Positions 7,186-16,381 of a DNA stretch of 24,529 nucleotides are shown here, piece by piece. Location of the stretch: the NCBI GenBank assembly GCA_022790685.1, contig JAAVXQ010000094.1:1-24529 (forward strand). Direction: 5' to 3'. The position numbers and the translations under genes are program-made. Origin of the DNA: Clostridia bacterium. GTDB lineage: Bacteria > Bacillota > Clostridia > TANB77 > CAG-508. The notes below the pieces were generated by a model, which did not search any database, had not been told where the DNA came from, and saw only the letters and a list, made by a program, of their open reading frames with translations. Position 1 is the stretch's first letter, and each line of letters begins with the position of its first letter.

Positions 7186-9413
7186 TTGATAATTATAATA
7201 ATGGGGCTATATTTCAATATAGCTCTTTTTTTGCCTTTGGAAAAAATAAATCAAAAGCAAATATACTTTGTGGGAACTGTTTTAGAAAGAGAAGATTCTA
7301 ATAATTATAAAAATAAATATTTAATAAAAGTTAAAAAAATAAGTGACTGTAGAAATATAGGTAAAAATATTAATAAAATAAAAGCTATAAAAATATATGT
7401 TAATACTACAAAGGATATAAATTTTGAAGTAGGAGATATAGTAGAAGGTTTTGGAACTTTTAATGTAGGGGAAAGTAGTAGAAACTATAAAGGCTTTAAT
7501 AATAAAAGTTATTTGTTTCAAAGAAAAATATATGGAAGCATAGAAACTTTAAAAATTGATAAAGGTAAAAGTGATACTAATATAGAAGTATTTTTTTATA
7601 AAATAAAGGAAGCAATAATAGAAAATATAGAAAAAGAATTTAAAAGAGAAAACAAAGATTTTTTATTATGTATTCTTATTGGAAAAAGCATAAGAAATGA
7701 TAATGTAAAAGAAAATTTTAGAAATAGCAATTTATCACATATCTTGGCTATATCAGGTATGCATGTGTCTTATGTAATACTTGGAATAAACTTAATGAAA
7801 ATTAAGAATAGAAAACTTTTATTGGTTTTAGAATTAATTATTTTAAATTTTTATTTAATATTAACAGGAAATAGTGTATCTTGTTTAAGAGCATGTATAA
7901 TGAATAGTTTAGCCATTATAAGTAAATTATTACATAGAAAAAATAATATATATATAACTTCTATAAATACTTTTATTTTCTTAAATTTATATAATGTATA
8001 TAATATCTTTAATGCAGGGATGTGGCTTAGCTTTTTGGGAATGTTTGGAATTATATTATTTAGTAAATTTATTTATAAAATTTTTATTTTTAAATTTAAA
8101 ATCAAAAATTTAATTTTAAAGAAAATAATAGAAATTTCAAGTTTGTCAATATCTGCACAAGTTATGATATTTCCAATAATGATGTATTTTTTTAACCAAG
8201 TATCTTTTAATTTTATTATTTCAAATTTAGCAACATTTTTTTTAATAGGACCTATTATTATTTTAGGATATATAATTATAATTTTAATAATATTAAAATT
8301 AAATATTATAGTAGACCTATTAAAAATATTTGAAAATGTATTAGTAGGCATTTTGCTGAAGATAACAGATTTAATTAGTCAAAATTTGAAGTTTAATTTC
8401 TTTATAGTAACTCCTAATATTTTAAGTGTATTTTTTTATTATTTAGTGTTAACTTGGATAATTCTAAAATGGAAAAAGCAAAATATAAAAATAATTAAAA
8501 GTGTATTATCTACAAAAAAAATAATATATTATTTAAAAAATAAAAGAGTAAAAGTTTTTGTTATATTATTTTTTCTAATAAACTTTATATTAAATTCAAA
8601 CTTTAATTTAACTAAAACCCTAAAAATTAATTTTATTGATGTTGGACAAGGTGATTGCACATTAATAATAACACCTGAAAATAAAAAAATATTAATAGAT
8701 GGTGGAGAAGGAAATGGAGATAAATATGATTATGGAAAAAATGTAGTATTCCCATATTTATTAGATAGAAAGATTAATAAAATTGATTATCTATTTATAT
8801 CTCATTTTGATAGTGATCATGTTCGGAGGACTAATATATATATTAGAACATATGAAGGTAAAAAATGTAGTTATAGGAATTCAATATGAAAATTCTAGTC
8901 AGTATGAGAAAGTTATTAATATTATAAAAGAAAAGGAAATAAAACTTATTATAGCAAAAAAAGGAGATATTTTAAAGCTAGAAGAAAATGTAAAAATAAA
9001 TATTATGTGGCCAGATGCAAAAAATAAGATTGATGAAAATGTTTTAAACAATAATTCTTTAGTTTTTAAGTTAGAGAGCTATGATTTTTCAATTATATTT
9101 ACAGGAGATATAGAAGAAAAAGCAGAAAGAAAATTGATAGTAAAAGAAAATCCAATATTAAAATCAGATATTATAAAATTAGCGCATCATGGTTCAAAAA
9201 CTTCTAGCATAAAAGAATTTATAAGTGCAGTAAATCCCAAAATAGCTATTGCTTCTGTACGGAAAAGATAATAATTTTGGACATCCATCAAGAGAAGTTA
9301 TCGAAAGATTAAAAAATAGAGGAATAAAAATTTATAGAACAGATCTTAATGGAGAAATTAATGTTTATGTAAGTAAAAATAAAAAAATTAGAATAAAGTT
9401 AAGATTTGAATAA
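7186..9413 (+). CDS. comEC: ComEC/Rec2 DNA-uptake channel, requires two +1 frameshifts
   Basis: ComEC carries single-stranded DNA through the membrane in natural competence. An N-terminal DUF4131-like beta region is followed by the Competence domain with its signature SHILAISGMHVSYV (near 180-200), many membrane helices, and a C-terminal metallo-beta-lactamase-like domain (FIDVGQGDCTLI, ILIDGGEG, SHFDSDHVGGL, LAHHGSKTSS, FGHPSREVIERL). Two breaks occur in that domain. GTT-C-GGA at 8821-8827 joins HFDSDHV to GGLIYILEH; GTA-C-GGA at 9257-9263 joins IAIASV to GKDNNFGHP. Reading both gives 741 residues from the TTG at 7186, a normal length. The true start may be an ATT at 7165, which has AAAGGA 8 bases before it and would add KKSIII-type residues to the first helix. 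Without the shifts, only 567 residues are made. Confidence 0.92.
8821..8827 (+). other. +1 recoding site 2 (comEC): GTT-C-GGA
   Basis: The zero frame reads GTT CGG AGG. Skipping C8824 yields Val546-Gly547-Gly in the metal-binding SHFDSDHVGG motif, one of the most conserved stretches of the beta-lactamase-like domain. The zero frame continues 22 codons to a stop at 8889. Confidence 0.9.
9257..9263 (+). other. +1 recoding site 3 (comEC): GTA-C-GGA
   Basis: The zero frame reads GTA CGG AAA AGA TAA. Skipping C9260 yields Val691-Gly692 and opens the final 50 codons to the stop at 9411, including FGHPSREVIERL. This is the only site with GTA in the P position. Confidence 0.9.
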
Positions 9414-9456
9414 ATATACAAAAACTGTAAATACTATGCAATAAAAGGTGAGTGTT

Positions 9457-10062
9457 ATGAAAAAGTATTTTAGTTATGGTATATTAATATTTGTTTGTTC
9501 AATTACAATAGGATATGTTTATTCTAGAATGTGGAATAGAGCAAATAACGATCAAGTTCCAAATAGAAGTACTATATATGAAAATAGTACAATTATTAAA
9601 GAAGATGTGGCAAATGAAAATATAGTAAATGAGAATAAAGTTTTAGAAACTGTAAGTGAAGAAGAAAAAGTTATGCCAAATACAAAATTTGCAATAAAAA
9701 AATATTTTAGCAAATGTGGTCATTTTAAATTTAATTATACAGAACTTCCTTTAGAAATTATTAATTTAAAAAAGGAAGAAGTAGAGAAGGTATATTCTGA
9801 TTGGAATGTAGATGAATTTTCTAATAAAGAAATAGTAATATCTCAAAAAGAAGATGGTCTGTGTGATGAACATTATGTTATAAAATTAGATAATGGATTT
9901 GTTAAAATATATAATAAAACTTCTGAAGATACTCTTAATTTATATAGAGAAACAGATATATCAAAAGATTATTTAACAGAAGATGATATTCAGAAATTGG
10001 AAATAGGAATGTTAGTATTTGGAAAAGGAAAATTAAATTCTGTGTTAGAAGATTTTGAATAA
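9457..10062 (+). CDS. bofC: BofC-like protein (regulator of sigma-K checkpoint family)
   Basis: The protein has 201 residues from the ATG at 9457, which has AAGGTG six bases before it; the in-frame GTG at 9448 overlaps that site. A signal/anchor segment occupies residues 5-25. The middle (about 30-75) is a low-complexity Asn/Glu linker. The C-terminal part, from LKKEEVEKVYSDWNVDEF through HYVIKLDNGFVKIYNK to DIQKLEIGMLVFGKGKLN, matches in order and spacing what I recall of the BofC C-terminal domain. In Bacillus that protein acts in the intermembrane space of the sporangium on SpoIVB signalling. The identity suggests a spore-forming ancestry. Similarity is judged from memory, so the assignment is moderate. 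It ends the aspS unit, before a bidirectional terminator. Confidence 0.6.
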   Translation: MKKYFSYGILIFVCSITIGYVYSRMWNRANNDQVPNRSTIYENSTIIKEDVANENIVNENKVLETVSEEEKVMPNTKFAIKKYFSKCGHFKFNYTELPLEIINLKKEEVEKVYSDWNVDEFSNKEIVISQKEDGLCDEHYVIKLDNGFVKIYNKTSEDTLNLYRETDISKDYLTEDDIQKLEIGMLVFGKGKLNSVLEDFE

Positions 10063-10078
10063 AGTTTCTAACAAAAAT

Positions 10079-10117
10079 AAAAAGTGATGCTAAAAAAGCA
10101 TCACTTTTTATTTTTTT
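10079..10117. terminator. Bidirectional terminator between bofC-like gene and clpE
   Basis: The arms AAAAAGTGATGCT (10079-10091) and AGCATCACTTTTT (10097-10109) have a 5-base loop, with T-rich sequence following on both strands. It serves both converging genes. A second, bulged hairpin (CTCC-T-TCAC / GTGAGGAG, 10126-10146) lies on the clpE side without a T-tract. Confidence 0.88.
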
Positions 10118-10163
10118 CTAGGTAACTCCTTCACAAAAGTGAGGAGCATTCTTAAGAATATAT

Positions 10164-12473
10164 TTATACAGAAAATTTTAAATTATCATTTTCTAAATTA
10201 ACGTATATAGTTTGGCCTGGCATAACTTCTTGTCTTAAAATCATATCTGCAATTTCATCTTCAATATATTTTTGAATAGCTCTTCTTAAAGGTCTTGCAC
10301 CATATTTTAAATCAGTACCTTTTGAAAGAACATATTGTTTTGCTTCTAGTGAAATAGATATTTTTATTTCTTTATTTTCTAAAGCTTCAGTAGTCTTTGT
10401 AAGTAATAAATCGATAATTTGTAATAGTTCATCTGTATTTAAAGAACTAAATGCAATTATTTCATCAACTCTATTTAGAAATTCTGGTCTAAATAAATCT
10501 TTTAAAGCACCTATTAACTTATTTGTGTTTTCAATACTATCTTTTCCAAATCCTATAGAATTGTTGTTTAGATTAGAACCTGCATTTGAAGTCATAATAA
10601 TTATTGTATTTTCGAAATTTACAGTATTTCCTTGAGAATCTGTAAGTTTTCCATCATCTAAAACTTGAAGTAGTATATTAAATACATCTGGATGAGCTTT
10701 TTCTATTTCATCTAATAATATTATAGAATATGGTTTTCTTTTTACTTTTTCTGTTAATTGACCAGCATCATCATACCCAACATATCCAGGAGGAGAGCCA
10801 ATTAATTTTGAAGTAGAATGACTTTCCATATATTCTGACATATCTATTCTTATAATAGAATCTTCAGAACCAAACATTTCAAAAGCTAGAGCTTTGGCAA
10901 GTTCTGTTTTTCCAACACCAGTAGGTCCAACAAATATAAAAGATGGTGGTCTTTTTGTACTTTGAAGACCAGCTCTGTTTCTTCTAATAGCTTTTGAAAC
11001 AGCTTTAACAGCATTATCTTGACCAATTATATGTGTATGAAGATTATTTTCTAAGTTTAATAATTTTTCTGTTTCAGCTTCTGTTATTTTAGTTACTGGA
11101 ATTTTAGTCCATCTTTCAATAACTTCTGCTATATCTTGAACAGATAAAATAGAAGGTTTTAAATTTTTTTCAATTTCTTCTAATCTTTCTGTAAGAGAAC
11201 ATTCTTTAGTTTTTAAATCAGCTGCTTTTTGATAATCTTCTATTGAATCTGAAGAAACAGCTTCTTCTTTTTCTTCAGCTATTTTTGCAAGCTCATTTTT
11301 TATAATTTCAGATTCATAAAGTTCTTTGTTTTTTAGATTTATTTTTGAACAAGCTTCATCTATTAAATCAATAGCTTTATCTGGAAGAAATCTATCATGT
11401 ACATATTTTTCAGACATTTTAACAGTTTTTTCAATAATATCTGAAGTAATTAGCACTTTATGATATTCTTCATAATATTTTTTTATTCCTTCCATAATTC
11501 CAATAGTATCTGAGATAGAAGGCTCTTCAACTAAAACTGGTTGAAATCTTCTTTCTAAAGCAGAATCTTTTTCGATATATTTTCTATATTCTTTTAAGGT
11601 TGTAGTACCAATTAGTTGTATATCACCATTAGAAAGGGCAGGTTTTAAGATGTTTGCAGCATTCATAGAATGTTCTGCATCTCCAGCTCCGATAATATTA
11701 TGTATTTCATCAATTACTAAAATTATATTTCCATAACTTTTACATTCATCTATCAAAGCTTTCATTCTTTGCTCAAATTGACCTCTAAACTGGGTTCCTG
11801 CAATAATGGCTGTCATATCAATTAAATATACTTCTTTATTTAATAATTTTGCAGGTACTTCTTGTCTAGCAATTTTTATGGCTAATCCTTGTGCAATAGC
11901 AGTTTTTCCAACACCGGGTTCACCAATTAAACAAGGATTATTTTTAGAACGTCTATTTAATATTTGTGTAATTCTTTCGATTTCATTTTCTCTTCCAATA
12001 ACATCATCTAATAAATTATTTTTAGCTTTAAATGTAAGGTTTGTTCCAAACGTATCTAAAAATTTCTTTTTATTACTTTTTTGTTTTTTCTCAACTTTAA
12101 CAGTTTTTTTAGAAGAAGGTTCTTCTGCTGATTCTGATGAAGAATTGTTATTATTTGAAGAATCTTGAGACTTGAACATACCAAATATATTACCAAGTCC
12201 TTCACCATTTTCTTGATTTAAATCGTCAGGTGAAATTCCAAGAGCTTCTAGATTCATATTTTCAGAAAAATCTTTTAATAGACTTTCAAATTGATTAGAC
12301 ATATCTTCTAGTTCTTCATTAGAAATATTAGCATTTTTTGCTAGAGCTTCTAAAGGATTTATACCTTTTTCTTTTGCACAATTATAGCAAAGACCTTCCA
12401 TAGTTTTTTTACCATTTTCAACTTTATTTATAAACACAACTGCTGTATTTTTATTACATACTGAACATATCAT
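10164..12473 (-). CDS. clpE: ClpE-type AAA+ unfoldase with N-terminal zinc finger
   Basis: This is the ATP-driven unfoldase that feeds proteins to ClpP. The 769 residues begin with a zinc finger (C3, C6, C29, C32; CSVCNKN and LCYNCAKEKG), the feature that separates ClpE from ClpC. A low-complexity linker to about residue 140 follows, then AAA+ domain 1 (Walker A GEPGVGKT, Walker B VIDEIHN), a short UVR-like coiled coil (EDYQKAADLKTKE), AAA+ domain 2 (Walker A GPTGVGKT, Walker B ILLDEIEKAH) and a C-terminal D2-small domain. It is longer than the roughly 700-residue Bacillus ClpE, mainly through the linker. No double Clp-N domain is present. The ribosome binding site is AGAGGTGA, about 11 bases before the ATG. 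I saw no clear CtsR operator in its promoter. Confidence 0.9.
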   Translation of the reverse strand: MICSVCNKNTAVVFINKVENGKKTMEGLCYNCAKEKGINPLEALAKNANISNEELEDMSNQFESLLKDFSENMNLEALGISPDDLNQENGEGLGNIFGMFKSQDSSNNNNSSSESAEEPSSKKTVKVEKKQKSNKKKFLDTFGTNLTFKAKNNLLDDVIGRENEIERITQILNRRSKNNPCLIGEPGVGKTAIAQGLAIKIARQEVPAKLLNKEVYLIDMTAIIAGTQFRGQFEQRMKALIDECKSYGNIILVIDEIHNIIGAGDAEHSMNAANILKPALSNGDIQLIGTTTLKEYRKYIEKDSALERRFQPVLVEEPSISDTIGIMEGIKKYYEEYHKVLITSDIIEKTVKMSEKYVHDRFLPDKAIDLIDEACSKINLKNKELYESEIIKNELAKIAEEKEEAVSSDSIEDYQKAADLKTKECSLTERLEEIEKNLKPSILSVQDIAEVIERWTKIPVTKITEAETEKLLNLENNLHTHIIGQDNAVKAVSKAIRRNRAGLQSTKRPPSFIFVGPTGVGKTELAKALAFEMFGSEDSIIRIDMSEYMESHSTSKLIGSPPGYVGYDDAGQLTEKVKRKPYSIILLDEIEKAHPDVFNILLQVLDDGKLTDSQGNTVNFENTIIIMTSNAGSNLNNNSIGFGKDSIENTNKLIGALKDLFRPEFLNRVDEIIAFSSLNTDELLQIIDLLLTKTTEALENKEIKISISLEAKQYVLSKGTDLKYGARPLRRAIQKYIEDEIADMILRQEVMPGQTIYVNLENDNLKFSV

Positions 12474-12511
12474 TATATATAAATCACCTCTTTAGCTTAA
12501 ATAATAAACTA

Positions 12512-12540
12512 ATAATACAATATTTTTGTAAGTTAGTCAA
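12512..12540 (-). promoter_or_regulatory. Sigma-A promoter of clpE
   Basis: On the minus strand, TTGACT (12540-12535), a 17-base spacer and TATTAT (12517-12512). It lies about 40 bases before the clpE start. The 11-base repeat TTGTAAGTTAG (plus strand 12526-12536) overlaps the edge of the -35 and recurs at 12642-12652. Confidence 0.7.
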
Positions 12541-12684
12541 TGAATTTTATTGGTAAAAGTATAAAAATATGTTATTTTTATAAAAAATAAATTTAGCTAT
12601 TTTTTGTAATCAAAAATATTATAGAAAAATATAGCTGGTTATTGTAAGTTAGAAGTTTTTGTGATATTATTTTAAAAAGTTTAT

Positions 12685-12713
12685 TTGATATTTTTATGTG
12701 TGAATGCTATAAT
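12685..12713 (+). promoter_or_regulatory. Promoter of the DUF3298-like / YibE-F pair
   Basis: TTGATA (12685-12690), a 17-base spacer and TATAAT (12708-12713), with an extended TG one base before the -10. It is the best housekeeping promoter in the divergent region, 36 bases before the start at 12749. Confidence 0.8.
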
Positions 12714-12748
12714 TAATACGATTTTTTAAAGGCATAGAAGGAGATAAA

Positions 12749-13618
12749 ATGAAAAGAGCAATTAGAAGATTAGTTAGTAAACTAAATGGTAGAAATAAAT
12801 ATATTTTTTTTATTGTGCTTGCAATGATATGTATAGTAGCATTAAGTTTAGGGATATATACACAATTTTTCTATCAATATTCTGAAACAGATCCTTTAAT
12901 GATGGGAATAAATATAGGAGCGCAAAAGACAGCAGAAGAATGTGCTATGTTAGAAGCAGAATTTAATAATCTATTTAAAAACGATATTTTGATAAATAGT
13001 GAAAATGTAAGAACAGATAAAATAGAGCCAGATAAACCCTTAGTTTATAATGGATATAATTTAGTTAATGAAGATGAAACTTATTATTCTGTAAATGCAC
13101 AAATACCAGTTATTAATATTGATACAGAAACAGGAAAAGCTATAAATGCAGAAATAAGAAAAGACTTTTTAGAAAAAGCAAATAGTGTTATGAGACAAAC
13201 TGAGCAAAATATTATTTATAATGTAACATATCAAGCTTTTGTAAATAAAGATGTTTTATCAGTAGTGGTAAAAGCTTCTTTAAAAGAAGGGAATAAACCA
13301 GAAAAAGTAAGTATAAAAACTTATAATTATAGTATTCCAGATAAAAGAAGAGTTACTTTAGAAAATTTAATTGATGTTAAAAATAGAACAAAAGAAGATG
13401 TACAAGCATTAATTAATAATGAAATTAAAACAGCATACAATAATGCGAAAATAATTGCAGCAGAATATGGTAGTATGTATGAAAGAGATTTAAAAAGTGA
13501 TATGTATAAAATAGAAAATACAACTAATTACTTTTTAACACAAGATGGATATATTTATATAATATATTGCTATGGAAATAATGACTATACAAATGAAATG
13601 GATATAATAATTTTCTAA
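12749..13618 (+). CDS. Membrane-anchored DUF3298/RsiV-like extracellular protein
   Basis: The protein has 289 residues. A basic N-terminus precedes one membrane segment (about residues 19-42, IFFIVLAMICIVALSLGIY), and the remainder is predicted extracellular. The C-terminal part (VSIKTYNYSIPDKRRVTLENLIDVKN and YFLTQDGYIYIIY) resembles the DUF4163/DUF3298 region found in RsiV-type anti-sigma factors and PdaC. I assign the domain from memory. There is no sigma factor gene next door, so anti-sigma activity is not supported by context. AGAAGGAGA precedes the ATG. The YibE/F gene follows after 21 bases and is probably cotranscribed. Confidence 0.55.
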   Translation: MKRAIRRLVSKLNGRNKYIFFIVLAMICIVALSLGIYTQFFYQYSETDPLMMGINIGAQKTAEECAMLEAEFNNLFKNDILINSENVRTDKIEPDKPLVYNGYNLVNEDETYYSVNAQIPVINIDTETGKAINAEIRKDFLEKANSVMRQTEQNIIYNVTYQAFVNKDVLSVVVKASLKEGNKPEKVSIKTYNYSIPDKRRVTLENLIDVKNRTKEDVQALINNEIKTAYNNAKIIAAEYGSMYERDLKSDMYKIENTTNYFLTQDGYIYIIYCYGNNDYTNEMDIIIF

Positions 13619-13639
13619 ATATATAGGGGGAAAGAGAAT

Positions 13640-14851
13640 TTGAAAAAAATTAGCTTAATATTTATTATATTTTTACTAATGATAAATTGTTTAATAGTAA
13701 ATATACAAGCTACAGAAGGAGAAAATTTACAAGAAGATACAGCAGGAAATGTAGAATTAGTTGAAAAAGCAGGAAAGACTATTGATACAAAAGCTAAAGT
13801 CATAAAAGCTGGTGAAAAAAAGGAAATTGTAACAGGAACTATAAAAGATATTGTTCAAGAAGTTACAATAAAAATAACAGAAGGAGAATATAAAGGAGAG
13901 GAATATACAACTAATTATGTTCTTTCTTATGATATTGACGGAAAAATTGTTGCATATGAATTAAAAGAAGGAAATAGGGTAATTGTTCAACTTAATGAAG
14001 ACGAAAATGGAACTATTACAGCTACAGTTCAAGAAATCGAAAGATATGGATATATTTTAGTAATGTTTTTACTATTTCTTTTAAGTATAGTTTTAATTGC
14101 TAAAAAACAAGGTGTGAAAGCAATATTAGGTCTTTTAGTCACAATACTTGCAATATATTTTATTTTGATAAGAGGAATATATGAAGGAGCTAATGCTATT
14201 TGGCTATCAATACTTACTTCAATGGTTATAATAGTTCTTACTTTCTTTATAATAGGAGGAATAAGCAAAAAAATAGTAACTGCTGCAATAGGAACTTTAG
14301 GTGGTGTTGTATCAGCGGGAATTGTAGCAATAATATTTAATTATTTAGCTAAAATGTCTGGAGCTTGTGAAGATGCAATTCAATTAAGTATTAATATGAA
14401 AACAGTAAATTTTGATTTTAAAGATCTATTATTTGCAGGAATAATAATTGCATCACTAGGTGCTTGCATGGATGTTGGAATGTCTATAGCATCTAGTTTA
14501 GATGAAATAAAAAATAAAACAAAAACTATTGACTGGAAAGAATTATTTAAAAGTGGAATGAATATAGGAAGAGACATAATAGGAACAATGACTAATACAC
14601 TTATTCTTGCATATGTTGGAGGTTCAATTACTCTTATATTATTATTTATGGCTTGTAATATGAACATTCAAGAAATTTTAAATAAAGAGGCAATAGCAGA
14701 AGAGGTAATATCTGCAATTGCAGGAAGTATGGGGGTTGTATATACAGTTCCAATAACATCTTTTGTATATGCAATTTTAAATAGGAATAAAACTGTATAC
14801 AAAACTACTTCTGAAAACATTATAGACGGAAAAAGGAGTTTAAAATTATAA
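13640..14851 (+). CDS. YibE/F family membrane protein
   Basis: The protein has 403 residues and starts with TTG (GGGGGAAAGAG just before it). Residues 1-25 form a signal peptide ending near NIQATEG. A soluble beta domain spans about 30-130, followed by about seven membrane segments in the YibE/F arrangement, with the conserved stretches YGYILVMFLL, LLFAGIIIASLGACMDVGMSIASSL, GRDIIGTMTNTLILAYVGGS and GSMGVVYTVPIT. The family is widespread in Bacillota; its transport or sensing role is not settled. It follows the DUF3298-like gene by 21 bases and ends at a bidirectional hairpin. Confidence 0.88.
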   Translation: MKKISLIFIIFLLMINCLIVNIQATEGENLQEDTAGNVELVEKAGKTIDTKAKVIKAGEKKEIVTGTIKDIVQEVTIKITEGEYKGEEYTTNYVLSYDIDGKIVAYELKEGNRVIVQLNEDENGTITATVQEIERYGYILVMFLLFLLSIVLIAKKQGVKAILGLLVTILAIYFILIRGIYEGANAIWLSILTSMVIIVLTFFIIGGISKKIVTAAIGTLGGVVSAGIVAIIFNYLAKMSGACEDAIQLSINMKTVNFDFKDLLFAGIIIASLGACMDVGMSIASSLDEIKNKTKTIDWKELFKSGMNIGRDIIGTMTNTLILAYVGGSITLILLFMACNMNIQEILNKEAIAEEVISAIAGSMGVVYTVPITSFVYAILNRNKTVYKTTSENIIDGKRSLKL

Positions 14852-14868
14852 TAGTATTTAATATAAAT

Positions 14869-14905
14869 AAATACCTAGATTATAAAATAATCTAGGTATT
14901 TTTAT
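14869..14905. terminator. Bidirectional terminator between the YibE/F gene and htrA
   Basis: The 14-bp arms AAATACCTAGATTA (14869-14882) and their exact complement (14888-14901) flank a 5-base loop, with T-rich tails on both strands. Confidence 0.9.
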
Positions 14906-14929
14906 ATAGTTTTAAATATGATTTAAGTT

Positions 14930-16216
14930 TTATCTAAATAAATCGAAAATTGTTTTATTATCTTTAGAATTTGGTAAACTTTGAGTATCTTCAGGTTCTG
15001 TATCTGTTTCTGGCATTTCTGCTAGAGTTACTTTTAATTCTAGTTCTTCACCATTTCTTATTATTGTTAAAGAAACAGTATCTCCAATTTTATATTTATT
15101 TTTTATTCTATTTAATTCAGTTACATTTTTTATACTATTTCCTTCTATTTTTGTAATGATATCAGAAGCTTGTAATCCGGCTTTTTCAGCAGGAGAACTT
15201 TCTTCAATAGTGTCTACTAAAACTCCTTTAGGTAAATTATATTTTTTTGATTCAGCATCACTTACTGCAGAACCAGATAAACCTATATAAGGTCTTTTTA
15301 CAGACTTAAATTCTATTAATTGATTTACTACATCTACAGTAGAAGAGATTGGAATTGCAAATCCCATACCTTCAACACCATTTCCAGCGATTTTTAATGT
15401 ATTTATTCCAATTACTTGTCCTAAACTATTTACTAAAGCACCACCACTATTACCAGAATTTATTGCAGCATTAGTTTGAATTGCTAAATAAGAATTATTT
15501 TCTCCATCTGAAACTTCTCTATTAACAGCACTAACTACACCAGTTGTAACTGAACTACCCATACCAAGAGGATTTCCAATTGCCATTACAAATTCACCAA
15601 TTTGAAGTTCATCAGAATTTCCAAGTTCTGCAGGTACAAGACCAGTTTTATCAATCTTTATAATAGCTAAGTCTGTATAAGGGTCTGTTCCTACAATTGT
15701 TGCTTCATATTCTGAAGTGTCATTATATAAATTTACTGTAATGCCAGTTGCCTCAGTAATAGAATAATAAGAAGAATTCTCAGAAGCAACTACATGGTTA
15801 TTTGTCAAGATGTATCCATCTTCACTTATAATTATTCCAGAGCCAGAAGCTTTACCAGTGCTATTACCAAAAAATGAAGTAACATTATAATTAACAGTAA
15901 TACCAACTATTGATGGTAATACTTTATTTGCTACTCCTATAGAAGTATTGGAAAAGTCTTCTAAATTAACTTGTGAACCTACATAATTAGAAGGTAAATT
16001 TGTTTCAGTAGAAATCTTAGGTGTAGACGTTAATTTTGATTTTATATTAGGAACATTAAAAGCTATTCCTAAAACTAAGGATGCACCAACTACTCCTGAT
16101 AAAAATGGAACAAAAACATTTTTACCAAAGCTACTAGATTTTTTTGTTTTTACTTGTTTAAAATTATTTCCAGAAGTATTCTGGGAACTAAATTCAAATT
16201 CATTTTCCTCGTTCAT
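14930..16216 (-). CDS. htrA: HtrA/DegP-type membrane-anchored serine protease with PDZ domain
   Basis: An envelope quality-control protease that degrades misfolded exported proteins. I place the start at 16216 (MNEENEF, 428 residues) because GGAGG lies seven bases before it. The longer frame to 16282 begins in the promoter region. The order is a cytoplasmic tail, one membrane segment (about 33-55, VFVPFLSGVVGASLVLGIAF), a trypsin-like domain with His in LTNNHVV, Asp in YTDLAIIKID and Ser in NSGNSGGALVN, then a C-terminal PDZ domain (YIGLSGSAV, SPAEKAGLQASDIITKIEG). All three catalytic residues are present. It is convergent with the YibE/F gene and divergent from the pilin-like gene. Confidence 0.92.
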   Translation of the reverse strand: MNEENEFEFSSQNTSGNNFKQVKTKKSSSFGKNVFVPFLSGVVGASLVLGIAFNVPNIKSKLTSTPKISTETNLPSNYVGSQVNLEDFSNTSIGVANKVLPSIVGITVNYNVTSFFGNSTGKASGSGIIISEDGYILTNNHVVASENSSYYSITEATGITVNLYNDTSEYEATIVGTDPYTDLAIIKIDKTGLVPAELGNSDELQIGEFVMAIGNPLGMGSSVTTGVVSAVNREVSDGENNSYLAIQTNAAINSGNSGGALVNSLGQVIGINTLKIAGNGVEGMGFAIPISSTVDVVNQLIEFKSVKRPYIGLSGSAVSDAESKKYNLPKGVLVDTIEESSPAEKAGLQASDIITKIEGNSIKNVTELNRIKNKYKIGDTVSLTIIRNGEELELKVTLAEMPETDTEPEDTQSLPNSKDNKTIFDLFR

Positions 16217-16253
16217 TTTAAAACCTCCATAAATAAATTTAAATATTAGTATA

Positions 16254-16282
16254 AATATACAACAGAATATGAATTTATACAA
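16254..16282 (-). promoter_or_regulatory. Possible promoter of htrA
   Basis: On the minus strand, TTGTAT (16282-16277), a 17-base spacer and TATATT (16259-16254), about 38 bases before the chosen start. Both hexamers are imperfect in a very AT-rich region. Confidence 0.45.
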
Positions 16283-16312
16283 TATTTTAAAGAAAATTTA
16301 TTTGTTTTTATA

Positions 16313-16341
16313 TTGAAATATTTTCTTCATAAATATATAAT
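16313..16341 (+). promoter_or_regulatory. Promoter of the pilin-like gene
   Basis: TTGAAA (16313-16318), a 17-base spacer and TATAAT (16336-16341), 40 bases before the ATG at 16382. It may also serve rnhB, which starts 43 bases after the pilin-like gene with no terminator between. Confidence 0.75.
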
Positions 16342-16381
16342 ACAGTTAAATAATTAAATTAATCTTAAATTTGGAGGAAAA

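Noticed and set aside
4819..9271. Separate downstream genes in aspS (4819-6009), comEC (8783-9271), rnhB (17173-17550) and pdp (19372-19659, 19643-20206)
   Set aside because: These frames begin inside the family sequence without ribosome binding sites and continue the same protein after each CGGA site, so they are the 3' parts of the frameshifted genes.
10126..10146. Second terminator for clpE
   Set aside because: The hairpin is bulged and lacks a T-run on the minus strand; the perfect hairpin at 10079-10109 explains termination better.
11806..12168. Plus-strand open frame inside clpE
   Set aside because: It is a shadow of the strongly conserved AAA+ coding sequence on the minus strand.
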